Shown piece by piece: positions 1-5,968 of a stretch of DNA of 43,075 nt. The stretch spans positions 5,392 to 48,466 of the forward strand of contig NZ_HE997643.1 of assembly GCF_000312485.1 (NCBI RefSeq), in the 5' to 3' direction. The position numbers and the translations under genes are program-made. How positions within the stretch are numbered: position 1 is the stretch's first letter; each line of letters opens with the position of its first letter. Below the pieces are notes generated by a model. It was not told the DNA's origin. It was given only the letters and a program-made list of their open reading frames with translations, and searched no databases. The DNA comes from Yersinia massiliensis CCUG 53443 (GTDB lineage Bacteria > Pseudomonadota > Gammaproteobacteria > Enterobacterales > Enterobacteriaceae).

Positions 1-313
1 GTCGTGTTTCGTCTCGCAATGCGTCGCATTCATCAACGAACCGCTTAATTTCTGCTTCAGCAGGTTTCACAGCTTCTTTCAGCTTTTTCAGGTAATCTCG
101 GCCCGGCTTTTCAATCGCCGTCTTGCTGCGGGATACGGAAGCTGCTAGTGACGCAATCCGCGCTCTACCTTTCGCTGTTGATAGGTCAGGGACTTCATTA
201 ACCTCCTGTCGAATCTGGTTAAGGTAGCTATCAAGCCCGTTCGGGATATACAAAGTCGGGTAGGATTCAGGCTTTATGTCGATTACCGCCAAATCGGTGC
301 TTTCATCTGCCAT
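1..313 (-). CDS. Phage early protein, partial (C-terminus beyond window)
   Basis: This reading frame starts at an ATG at 313 and is still open at the window edge, so only about 104 residues are seen. An AAGGAA ribosome site lies seven bases upstream of this ATG; a second in-frame ATG at 319 sits directly on the ribosome site and is less likely. The visible part begins MADESTDLAVIDIKPESYP and then becomes a charged, helical stretch rich in Lys, Glu and Ala. Length and style resemble the DUF1351-like coiled-coil proteins that lie next to recombination genes in many siphophages, but this is only an impression. It is the most distal gene visible in the leftward PL operon, where recombination genes would be expected further left. 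Confidence 0.7.
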   Translation of the reverse strand, partial: MADESTDLAVIDIKPESYPTLYIPNGLDSYLNQIRQEVNEVPDLSTAKGRARIASLAASVSRSKTAIEKPGRDYLKKLKEAVKPAEAEIKRFVDECDALRDETR

Positions 314-398
314 GCTCATTTCCTTGTATTTGGCCCACAGCAAAACACCGACTATAGTCAGTTATTTAGTAGTGGGAGTGGGGAGTTAGTGGGGGAGG

Positions 399-683
399 TT
401 AGTCTTGAAATTGGTTTTGGATGCTTTCTATAAGGTTAGTCACGGCATCTCGATAAAAATCGGCGTATGGTTCATCCTCCCATTCTGTTTCGCTACTCTG
501 GGTAAGTTCAGTTAACTCATTCCAAAGTTCAACCGCCAATGCCTCTTGATTTAGGCTGTCAACATTAAGAATGCTATCTCTAAATGCAACCCGAACTAAC
601 TGACCTCCAAGAATATCAGTGGCCTTGTTTACCGCTGGTTCTTTGCCATCTTCAAACTCAACGACAAAAGTCATTTTTCCCAT
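399..683 (-). CDS. Small acidic phage protein, unknown function
   Basis: This 94-residue protein is strongly acidic (many Glu and Asp in the second half, ending QNQFQD) and has no membrane segment or recognised motif. The ATG at 683 follows an AGGTGAG ribosome site with normal spacing. It is read leftward with the flanking genes and lies 11 bases after the upstream gene, so it is probably part of the PL early operon. I do not recognise the family. The compact operon packing and the good start make it a real gene; the function is unknown. Confidence 0.75.
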   Translation of the reverse strand: MGKMTFVVEFEDGKEPAVNKATDILGGQLVRVAFRDSILNVDSLNQEALAVELWNELTELTQSSETEWEDEPYADFYRDAVTNLIESIQNQFQD

Positions 684-694
684 ATCTCACCTAT

Positions 695-1267
695 TTAGTT
701 GGAGGGGTTAGCCTTAATTCCCATTAAGCTGTTTGCCTTTTCGATTACAGAAACCGGCACGATATTGCAGGTTGGAGTCTTGTCTTCTTCTGGGTAAAAC
801 TTATCCGTCCAAGGCAATGCGGCAACCATCTTTTCACCGGATTTGAAGTGGGCCATGGCAGAGAGCAAATCACTTCTGAATTGAATTATTGATCTGACAG
901 TTGTCATTAATTTCTTTAACGCAGTTTTGTCAGAAAGGTCACTAGCGTAAAATGCATAACCCTTCCCATACACGTAGCGACCAATTCCAAATCGCTCTAG
1001 CTTGTCTGAATGAAGCTGCATTGCTGTCGATATGGCGCTGACATCTATTCGATCGCTGTATAAGTCGATTCGGTCTGTCTTATCGCAAGTTTCCAGAACT
1101 ACAGGGCTAACACCCTCAAACAATTCATTCTGATATTTCTTATAAAGCTGCAGACATGCATCTTCTTTGAAAGCTGCAAATGCTTTATCAAATGCCGCTT
1201 TATGTTTGCTGCGAGTTGCCATATCGGCAATGTGATTCTTTATTTTTTGATTTAACTTGTACGGCAT
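695..1267 (-). CDS. Phage early-operon protein of 190 residues, unknown function
   Basis: The protein starts at an ATG at 1267 preceded by an AAGGGG ribosome site. It is basic and helical at the N-terminus (residues 1-45, beginning MPYKLNQKIKNHIADMA), then has a mixed central region. A C-terminal helix with the pattern FRSDLLSAMAHFKSGEKMV is followed by LPWTDKFYP. That C-terminal pattern faintly recalls the Nmad5-type proteins associated with nucleotide modification in phages, but I cannot confirm this. It belongs to the leftward early operon and is expected to be expressed early after induction. Confidence 0.75.
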   Translation of the reverse strand: MPYKLNQKIKNHIADMATRSKHKAAFDKAFAAFKEDACLQLYKKYQNELFEGVSPVVLETCDKTDRIDLYSDRIDVSAISTAMQLHSDKLERFGIGRYVYGKGYAFYASDLSDKTALKKLMTTVRSIIQFRSDLLSAMAHFKSGEKMVAALPWTDKFYPEEDKTPTCNIVPVSVIEKANSLMGIKANPSN

Positions 1268-1301
1268 TCTCTTACCCCTTAACTATGTGGTGGGCTTCCG
1301 G

Positions 1302-1460
1302 TTAGCATTTATGCTTTTTGCTGAAAACTCGTTTAGCCTGAATTATCTTTGACTGATTAGCGGTCTTGTAAAATACCGCCCGACAGTGACTACAGAACAA
1401 GGTAGCGTTGCCGTATCCATCTAATCCCCAGCCGACAAAATCATTAATTTCTCGTTGCAT
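1302..1460 (-). CDS. Small CxxC protein (52 aa)
   Basis: This small reading frame was found by translating the reverse strand directly. It begins MQREINDFVGWGLDGYGN, has a single CSHC pair at about residues 23-26 (FCSHCRAVFYKT) and a lysine-rich end. One CxxC pair could form half of a zinc site or a dimeric zinc site. The ATG at 1460 lies six bases after the TGA of the preceding gene and has GTGAGAAAT upstream, so the two are probably translationally coupled. It is a PL-operon gene of unknown function. Confidence 0.6.
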   Translation of the reverse strand: MQREINDFVGWGLDGYGNATLFCSHCRAVFYKTANQSKIIQAKRVFSKKHKC

Positions 1461-1466
1461 GATTTC

Positions 1467-1631
1467 TCACTTAATAACGTGATAGCAATCTTCACGAACT
1501 TTACGGAAGCCTGCTGAAAACAATGATGCCGGTATGGCTGAACGTATAACCGCCCCAGTAGCTGCCAATATTTCCCTTTCGTTCTGCCTGCGTTCGTGTC
1601 GCCACGCCCGTCTCTTTTGCTTTGAATTCAT
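1467..1631 (-). CDS. Arginine-rich 54-aa protein, candidate N-type antiterminator
   Basis: The ATG at 1631 is preceded by GAGGTGACT, a good ribosome site. The protein opens MNSKQKRRAWRHERRQNERE. The N-terminal 20 residues have five adjacent or near-adjacent Arg/Lys groups, like the arginine-rich RNA-binding helix of lambda N (TRRRERRAEKQAQW) and P22 gp24 (TRRHERRRKLAIERD). It is the first well-supported gene after PL, the place of N in lambda. At 54 residues it is only about half the length of lambda N, so the part that would contact RNA polymerase and NusA is short or unusual. Function is inferred from composition and position only. Confidence 0.6.
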   Translation of the reverse strand: MNSKQKRRAWRHERRQNEREILAATGAVIRSAIPASLFSAGFRKVREDCYHVIK

Positions 1632-1651
1632 AGTCACCTCACTTGTTCAGC

Positions 1652-1676
1652 ACAGGCCGCTATCAAAACGACCTGT
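1652..1676 (-). promoter_or_regulatory. RNA hairpin with five-base loop before the N-like gene
   Basis: On the leftward transcript, ACAGGUCGUU and AGCGGCCUGU pair over 10 positions (three of them G-U) around a five-base UUGAU loop. It lies about 20 bases upstream of the ATG at 1631, between PL and the N-like gene, where lambda has nutL. No clear boxA is seen just upstream, so it may be a boxB-like element, a put-like element or a translational control hairpin. Confidence 0.45.
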
Positions 1677-1742
1677 AATAAACATTTTTGCGCTTATCAC
1701 ATTCACCCATACAGTGCTGCCCATTCGCGCCCGTTCTCATTC

Positions 1743-1937
1743 TCATGCGGGGCTAATCTTCCCATCGACCGGATCGCGCTCGGTGGTACGTCGCATTTGT
1801 GCGTAGGGGGATGACAGAGATTCTGTGACCTTCCGACTTTCTCTATTGTTAAATAAGCAGCCTGTCGTCCTGACTGGCGCGGCGAGTAGTTCCGTCGTCC
1901 GCATCGATGTTTCGTTTCGATGGCTAAAGAATACCAT
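1743..1937 (-). CDS. Doubtful 64-aa reading frame at the start of the PL transcript
   Basis: The open frame runs from an ATG at 1937, or an internal ATG near residue 12, to 1743. Neither start has a ribosome site. The first ATG lies inside one of the OL operators (1929-1945) and would be almost at the 5-prime end of a PL transcript. The translation is rich in Arg, Thr and Ser and has no recognised domain. Some prophages carry Ash-like small proteins in this place, but I cannot establish similarity. The alternative is an untranslated leader, which I find about as likely. Confidence 0.28.
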   Translation of the reverse strand: MVFFSHRNETSMRTTELLAAPVRTTGCLFNNRESRKVTESLSSPYAQMRRTTERDPVDGKISPA

Positions 1938-1998
1938 TGATATTTAATATGTAAATACCCAAGGTATTTTAAAATGAAAAAGAATATTTTAGGTATTG
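1929..1998. promoter_or_regulatory. Left operator OL (three 17-bp repressor sites) and PL
   Basis: Three related 17-bp sites are visible: GAATACCATTGATATTT (1929-1945), the perfect palindrome AAATACCCAAGGTATTT (1953-1969), and GAATATTTTAGGTATTG (1982-1998). Centres are 24 and 29 bp apart. The same half-site (AAATACC) is used three times in the right operator at 4737-4801. On the reverse strand a weak promoter can be drawn with -35 TTTTCA, a 17-bp spacer and -10 TATTTA overlapping the middle operator. That would start leftward transcription near 1945. CI is expected to repress PL here. Confidence 0.8.
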
Positions 1999-2104
1999 AT
2001 TTTTAACGTGATTTATTTTTACTGATATGCAGATTTGCACATCGAACTCACCTGTCAGGAGTAAAAAGTGTGCTAAGTTGGGTGAAATTTATGCGGAGGT
2101 AGGT

Positions 2105-2314
2105 ATGAACTACGAAGAGCAAGCACAAATTCGATATCAAGAAATGTGCCGTATAGTTGGCGATGTGGTATTCGCTATGGTGGCAGAAGGTCATGAGACT
2201 AAAAGAGTGGCTATAGCCGATGTGATTCGAACGGAGCTAGCGAAAGGATTAGATAAGTGGGATGACGATCAGTTGCGGGTAATGGAACTGGCGGTTAAGC
2301 TGCTGGAAGAGTGA
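2105..2314 (+). CDS. Small helical protein, possibly AriR/YmgB-like
   Basis: The preferred start is the ATG at 2105, which follows GGAGGTAGGT; an upstream in-frame ATG at 2027 has no ribosome site. The 69-residue protein is helical and acidic (MNYEEQAQIRYQEMCRIVG at the start). Its pattern of two amphipathic helices separated by a short loop resembles the small dimeric AriR/YmgB connector proteins found in lambdoid prophages, but similarity is weak and unverified. It is read rightward between OL and the terminator of the cI operon, so it runs towards the kinase/DUF3037 genes and away from PL. Confidence 0.55.
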   Translation: MNYEEQAQIRYQEMCRIVGDVVFAMVAEGHETKRVAIADVIRTELAKGLDKWDDDQLRVMELAVKLLEE

Positions 2315-2334
2315 GATTGTCAGATTGCAGGCAC

Positions 2335-2360
2335 AAAAAACCCGGCAGCGGGGCCGGGTT
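2335..2360 (-). terminator. Rho-independent terminator of the cI-kinase-DUF3037 operon
   Basis: On the reverse strand the stem GCCGGG pairs with CCCGGC (genome 2353-2358 with 2341-2346), followed by a run of six T (2340-2335). It lies five bases beyond the end of the DUF3037 gene. The forward strand has the stem but only two T, so it terminates leftward transcription best. Confidence 0.85.
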
Positions 2361-2365
2361 GTGCG

Positions 2366-3184
2366 TCACAAAGAGGCTTTAGCAAACTCAATTATTGATT
2401 TTTCATCATCATGCCTAAAGTGCATAATATGATTGTTATCAAAAGTTTTTCTAATTTCGCTCATTGCTTTTGCTTCAGAAATTGATGGGCTTTTATGTCC
2501 ATCAATAGTGAAAAGCACACTTGATAAATTTAGTAAGTTCTCTGCGGCAGCCCTGCTAACGCGTGCCACCCATGAATCGCAATGCTCCATCATTTTCCCT
2601 GGCTCTTTTTGTACAAACGCCAGTGGCTTAATGGCACAAAGGACTTCATCTTCATTCTTTGCAACGAATGGCATACTGAATCTAGTTAAATCTCCACCAA
2701 AGGTTTCTTTTTTAAATGCGTGTCTTAGTTCAGCATGAGCATTTAATCTACGCTTTAGTTCTTTCGCAAGTATCTCTTCTCTTCGTTCTTTGCTGTAATC
2801 AGAATGATTTACGAACTGATTATAAATCCTAACAATCTCACTTTCTGGATTATCAGCCAGAACAACCCTAGTTGAACTAAAGTGAAAAATAGATTCCCGC
2901 CTTGCAGTTAAGTAATTGAAAAAATTAGCTAGTTCTTCGGATGTGCGGAATCTATGGCTTTGTTCTTGTGCATATTTTAATTCCCTTGCGACGGCATCTT
3001 TAGCTAAAGGGAAAATTGTATCATCCCTAAAAAATGCCGTAACTCTAGCATCATTGCTTTGAGTAAGCATGAAGTGAAAGGTTCGCTTTTTGGGGGCGCA
3101 CATGACTACACCAATGTTCGCAAACTCTTCAGTTTCTGCGAATGGTGCGTATCTCACTATGCTATATAGGCATGGTGTGCTCAT
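2366..3184 (-). CDS. DUF3037 protein, partner of HipA-like kinase
   Basis: This 272-residue protein starts MSTPCLYSIVRYAPFAETEE. The motif YSIVRYAP...EFANIGVVM in the first 30 residues is typical of DUF3037, whose members commonly sit beside HipA-like kinases. The ATG at 3184 overlaps the TGA of the kinase gene as ATGA and has TTGGAG nine bases upstream; a TTG start at 3199 is less likely. The overlap implies translational coupling and joint action. No enzymatic motif is evident; a charged middle (residues 125-160, many Arg, Lys and Glu) could contact nucleic acid or protein. DUF3037 has no function I know of, so a role as regulator, substrate or antidote of the kinase is inference. Confidence 0.8.
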   Translation of the reverse strand: MSTPCLYSIVRYAPFAETEEFANIGVVMCAPKKRTFHFMLTQSNDARVTAFFRDDTIFPLAKDAVARELKYAQEQSHRFRTSEELANFFNYLTARRESIFHFSSTRVVLADNPESEIVRIYNQFVNHSDYSKERREEILAKELKRRLNAHAELRHAFKKETFGGDLTRFSMPFVAKNEDEVLCAIKPLAFVQKEPGKMMEHCDSWVARVSRAAAENLLNLSSVLFTIDGHKSPSISEAKAMSEIRKTFDNNHIMHFRHDDEKSIIEFAKASL

Positions 3185-3921
3185 GTTATCTGGCTCCAAA
3201 AAACGTCATTCGATGCACGTGCTAAAGTATCTTCTATGTATGAGATAAAAAGATCGTTCTCATCTGGCTCTTCAAGTTTCCACTCTTCGGGAATTTCTGC
3301 AATGCATTCAGCTAGAATATTTCTGGCTAGCTCGATTTCATCCTCGCACTCTTGCCGATCTACGATATCAAAAATCCAACTTCTGTGTTGTGGACTATAA
3401 ACATGCATTTTTACATCAGCCTCAGCTTCATCATGATCGAAGGCGAGGTTATGGTCAATTAAGTAATGCCTACTGTTAAAATAGTCAAAGATAATGTTGA
3501 TATTTCCCCCGCGAGCGGACAGGGTTCTATCGGAGTTTTTTATCCATCTATCAAAAAGATATATTCTTTTTTGATGTGGTGTTTCAACACTAGAATGCGC
3601 TTGTTGTAACGTAATGGCCCCAGCCCCAGAAATAAACTTCGTTGCAAAAGCGTAGCCGGGGCTTAACTCGCCTTTCAGGTCTGGTACGAACTCAACTAAT
3701 GATTGATCTACTTCTACAATTTTAAAGTCAGGAATTGATAACCCTAGTGCTTTTGCTAAACATCCTGCTATCCATTCAGCCATTAGCTCTTTTCTTGGCA
3801 GATTAGGCATACCCTTTACAACATAGAGTTCCCCATCCTCACATTTGCATAAGAAAGGGCGCGTAGAACCCTCAGGGATTCGCCTCACAAATTCTTTTAC
3901 CTTTAGTATCCGATTATCCAT
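3181..3921 (-). CDS. HipA-like protein kinase (246 aa) in the rex position
   Basis: The protein keeps the key residues of the short HipA-like kinase family. These are a nucleotide-binding lysine (ELYVVKG, K36), a catalytic loop FDRWIKNSDRT (D131) with GGNIN (N140 or N142), and a metal-binding IDHNLAF (D156). It lacks the N-terminal extension of full-length HipA (about 440 residues), as expected for the compact family. It lies 82 bp downstream of cI on the same strand, overlaps the DUF3037 gene, and is followed by a terminator, so it is probably transcribed with cI from PRM and PRE and expressed in lysogens. The start at 3921 has only a weak ribosome site. Likely a Ser/Thr kinase; the target is unknown. 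A defence or growth-control role is inferred from position. Confidence 0.8.
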   Translation of the reverse strand: MDNRILKVKEFVRRIPEGSTRPFLCKCEDGELYVVKGMPNLPRKELMAEWIAGCLAKALGLSIPDFKIVEVDQSLVEFVPDLKGELSPGYAFATKFISGAGAITLQQAHSSVETPHQKRIYLFDRWIKNSDRTLSARGGNINIIFDYFNSRHYLIDHNLAFDHDEAEADVKMHVYSPQHRSWIFDIVDRQECEDEIELARNILAECIAEIPEEWKLEEPDENDLFISYIEDTLARASNDVFWSQIT

Positions 3922-4003
3922 GGTGTAAAGGCAGTCCTTGTTGTTATCTAACTTTTATACGCCGGTTGGAGTTTACCCACCCTAGCAGTGGGTTAGCCGT
4001 GGG

Positions 4004-4726
4004 TTAGTTGAATGTATCTTCGGGCCACTGTGCTTTAACCACTTTCCCAATAATCCGACAGTTCTCGTCAAATCGTATACTTTGATATCTAGGATTATTA
4101 TTTAGCGGCTCAAGCCAGCGATAACCGTCATCCCATGTAAACTTCTTGAATGTGACCTCAGTATCGTTATGGATACCAGCAACACAGAAATCGCCATAAG
4201 TCACATCTTCTTTTGGATCCACCAAAATCAACATTCCCTCAGGAAAGCTAGGCTTAAAGCCATGAGGTGCGGTCATTGAGTGTCCGGAAACCTCAAGCCA
4301 GAACGCTAAGTCGCTAGCTTTCTTCGTGGTACTAATCCAATCTTTTGCATCTTTCTCTGTATATGAACCCACGGCAGAAAAGTTTCCTGCCTGAACGGTA
4401 GAGAATAATGGGTACGTGTAGGCGAGGATTATCGGACGTTGTGGATCTTCGGTATTTGAAGCTGCATAGTCAGAAATCTCTCTTGCAATCGATGGACTAA
4501 AATCAGATATGGATACCTGCAAGGCTTTTGCAAACACCGATGCTATCGGCGCGTTAAGTGCATTCCTACCATTAAGGTAATGCCCCACAGCACCTTGTGA
4601 TATTCCTAGGTCATCAGCAATCGTATACTGAGTAATTCCCAAGGATTTTTTCTTTGACTCATACAAAGCCTTTAGCCGCTTAGCGTCCTCTAGCTGTTCT
4701 GTCGTCAATTCCTTTCTCTTTTCCAT
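4004..4726 (-). CDS. cI: CI-type repressor with LexA-like autocleavage domain
   Basis: The 240-residue product has an N-terminal helix-turn-helix (about residues 30-55, [20 protein letters not shown]) and a C-terminal S24 peptidase fold. The cleavage dipeptide Ala113-Gly114 is present in STVQAGNF, the nucleophile is Ser150 in SGHSM and the general base Lys is in VTFKK (194/195). This matches lambda CI (A111-G112, S149, K192). It should therefore be cleaved with RecA help after DNA damage. The gene faces away from cro across three operators, and its weak upstream sequence fits a repressor translated poorly from PRM and better from PRE. The kinase and DUF3037 genes follow it. Confidence 0.95.
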   Translation of the reverse strand: MEKRKELTTEQLEDAKRLKALYESKKKSLGITQYTIADDLGISQGAVGHYLNGRNALNAPIASVFAKALQVSISDFSPSIAREISDYAASNTEDPQRPIILAYTYPLFSTVQAGNFSAVGSYTEKDAKDWISTTKKASDLAFWLEVSGHSMTAPHGFKPSFPEGMLILVDPKEDVTYGDFCVAGIHNDTEVTFKKFTWDDGYRWLEPLNNNPRYQSIRFDENCRIIGKVVKAQWPEDTFN

Positions 4727-4736
4727 AATCTCATTG

Positions 4737-4809
4737 TAATAGCGATGGTATTTAGTGCGAAATATCTTAGGTATTGAATATAATAAATACCTGTAGTATT
4801 CTTTTGTTG
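4737..4809. promoter_or_regulatory. Right operator OR with promoters PR and PRM
   Basis: Three 17-bp sites are visible: TAATAGCGATGGTATTT (4737-4753), AAATATCTTAGGTATTG (4760-4776) and AAATACCTGTAGTATTC (4785-4801), with centres 23 and 25 bp apart as in lambda. PR reads rightward with -35 TTGAAT (4774-4779), a 17-bp spacer and -10 TATTCT (4797-4802), inside the cro-proximal operator. PRM reads leftward with -10 TATTAC next to the cI-proximal operator and a poor -35, which fits activation by repressor bound at the middle site. Confidence 0.88.
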
Positions 4810-4830
4810 ATACAAAAATGGAGTGTGTCT

Positions 4831-5025
4831 ATGAACAAAATGACTTTGGCTGATTACGCAGAAATTCACGGACAAGCAAAGGCTGCCAGTGATTTTGGCG
4901 TTATTCAGTGTGCAATCAGTAAAGCCATTCGAGCAGGTCGCCACATTGTCGTGACTGTAATGCCTGATGGAAGTGTTAAAGGCGAAGAAGTTCGCCCGTT
5001 CCCAAGCAACAAAAAAGCAGCTTAA
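4831..5025 (+). CDS. cro: Cro repressor, lambda family
   Basis: The 64-residue protein begins MNKMTLADYAEIHGQAKAAS and ends PFPSNKKAA. It matches the layout of lambda Cro ([20 protein letters not shown] ... VKPFPSNKKTT) almost position by position, including the recognition helix region GVIQCAISKAIRAGR. The recognition-helix contacts differ from lambda at two positions (Cys for Ser28, Ser for Asn31), which fits a different operator sequence. GGAG lies seven bases before the ATG at 4831; upstream in-frame starts lie in the operator. It is the first gene of the PR transcript and should repress PRM and lower PR and PL. Confidence 0.93.
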   Translation: MNKMTLADYAEIHGQAKAASDFGVIQCAISKAIRAGRHIVVTVMPDGSVKGEEVRPFPSNKKAA

Positions 5026-5032
5026 GCACTAC

Positions 5033-5077
5033 CGCTCTTTAAACAATCTGACCTCTTCATCCTTTTGGCCGAAAAGG
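5033..5077 (+). promoter_or_regulatory. Candidate nutR antitermination site
   Basis: Just after cro, CGCTCTTTAAACA (5033-5045) matches a boxA (lambda CGCTCTTACACA; rRNA boxA GCTCTTTAACA). At 5061-5077, CCTTTT and AAAAGG form a six-bp hairpin with a five-base GGCCG loop, the size of a boxB. The boxA-boxB distance (about 15-20 bases) is longer than in lambda. The position between cro and cII is that of lambda nutR. Confidence 0.6.
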
Positions 5078-5136
5078 CACTGGATGGAAAACCAAAGTGA
5101 CAAGCTCACAGCTTTGTCACGTACCAATCAAATCAC

Positions 5137-5175
5137 AAGGGAAGTATTACGCATGGAACGTGCAATTACTCGCAA
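5137..5175 (-). promoter_or_regulatory. PRE, CII-activated promoter for cI
   Basis: On the reverse strand TTGC-GAGTAA-TTGC (5175-5162) is an exact TTGC-N6-TTGC CII site around the -35 position. It is followed by a spacer and a -10 of TAATAC (5149-5144). It lies at the 5-prime end of cII, reading leftward through cro antisense into cI, exactly as in lambda. The stretch TTGCACG, CCAT and GTAA also matches lambda PRE in order and spacing. CII should use it for the establishment burst of CI and of the downstream kinase pair. Confidence 0.85.
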
Positions 5176-5452
5176 CAGTTTATCAATCACGTGTAAGCCA
5201 GAAGTGCTCGAAGGCTACTGGCTTAAAACCGCATTGGAATTTGGCAATAACGCAATGGCGAAGTTGATGGGAATTCATCCCACAGCTTTGAGCCGTGACA
5301 AGGCTCGCATAGCGAAGCTAGCCAGTCAGATGGTTCACATTCTCGGCATGCCTAACGACAGCGTAGCGCCGGAGGGATGCGAACAAAACATAGTCATTAC
5401 AGGCGAGGAAGCTAAAAAGCTTCTTTCGATGCTGGAGCATATCAAGGCGTAG
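5153..5452 (+). CDS. cII: CII transcriptional activator
   Basis: The 99-residue protein (MERAITRNSLSITCKPEVLE at the start) matches lambda CII in length (97). It has the early RAxxRN signature and a helix-turn-helix at about residues 33-55 (NNAMAKLMGIHPTALSRDKA). The ATG at 5153 follows AAGGGAAG with good spacing. An in-frame ATG at 5084 would add 23 residues not present in the family. The CII binding site overlaps codons 4-8 of this gene. CII tetramers would activate PRE and so favour lysogeny; the protein is normally unstable through FtsH. Confidence 0.88.
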   Translation: MERAITRNSLSITCKPEVLEGYWLKTALEFGNNAMAKLMGIHPTALSRDKARIAKLASQMVHILGMPNDSVAPEGCEQNIVITGEEAKKLLSMLEHIKA

Positions 5453-5460
5453 AGGTGTTT

Positions 5461-5730
5461 ATGAGCTGGAGTCAGTTTGTTTACGACCAAATTGAGAAAG
5501 AGCTTCTCAAATTGAAGTACCCGCCAGCAATTGCAAAAGGGGGGGCAGCATTTGGTGAGGATTATTACAAGCGGGCATCACAGGCTAGTGCTAAGGGACG
5601 GATATATGACGATTGCCTGCGACTGGCTAAGGAATGGGCCAAGAAGAACACAACGGCATCAGACAGGGCTGATGAGCTTCGGGTTAAGTATCGTGAAGCT
5701 AAAGCGTCTCAGCAATCAGCATTGTTCTAA
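5461..5730 (+). CDS. Small phage protein downstream of cII, unknown function
   Basis: The 89-residue product (MSWSQFVYDQIEKELLKLKY at the start) is basic and helical, with no membrane segment. GAGGTG precedes the ATG at 5461; a GTG at 5455 is in frame but overlaps that ribosome site. It lies between cII and the replication genes, where lambdoid phages often carry a small accessory gene. I do not recognise the family. Confidence 0.7.
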   Translation: MSWSQFVYDQIEKELLKLKYPPAIAKGGAAFGEDYYKRASQASAKGRIYDDCLRLAKEWAKKNTTASDRADELRVKYREAKASQQSALF

Positions 5731-5735
5731 AGAAA

Positions 5736-5765
5736 ATGCCCCAACAGCTAGAACTGTCAGGGCAT
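5736..5765. repeat. Near-perfect inverted repeat before the replication genes
   Basis: ATGCCC (5736-5741) pairs with GGGCAT (5760-5765), and ACAG (5744-5747) with CTGT (5754-5757). The two stems are separated by symmetrical CA/CA bulges, and the loop is CTAGAA. No T-run follows, so it is unlikely to be an intrinsic terminator. It may be an RNA processing site or a protein site. Confidence 0.55.
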
Positions 5766-5806
5766 CGGTAATCAGGTATGCAAGCCAATTACAGAGGTAA
5801 TTATAC

Positions 5807-5968
5807 ATGCGAAAGAAAACTAACGCAAAGCAGCGAGAGGTTACTCAGCAGCGATCCGCCAAACCTGACGAGTTAGTCATGGTCTGCGTGGACAATCCAA
5901 TATTCGGTCACAAGCTCGTTGAGAAATTCAAGGAGCTTAAGGCTATGCAGGGGAAAGCCAATGAGTAA
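5807..5968 (+). CDS. Small basic protein upstream of the replication initiator (53 aa)
   Basis: Translation from the ATG at 5807, which has a GAGG ribosome site, gives MRKKTNAKQREVTQQRSAKP and continues to GKANE. The N-terminus is Lys/Arg/Gln-rich; a central hydrophobic strand (ELVMVCVDNP) precedes an amphipathic helix. Its stop codon overlaps the start of the initiator gene (ATGAGTAA), implying coupled translation. Function unknown. Confidence 0.65.
   Translation: MRKKTNAKQREVTQQRSAKPDELVMVCVDNPIFGHKLVEKFKELKAMQGKANE

Noticed and set aside
1534-1806. Forward 90-residue frame
   Set aside because: It runs antisense to the N-like gene and the PL leader and has no ribosome site.
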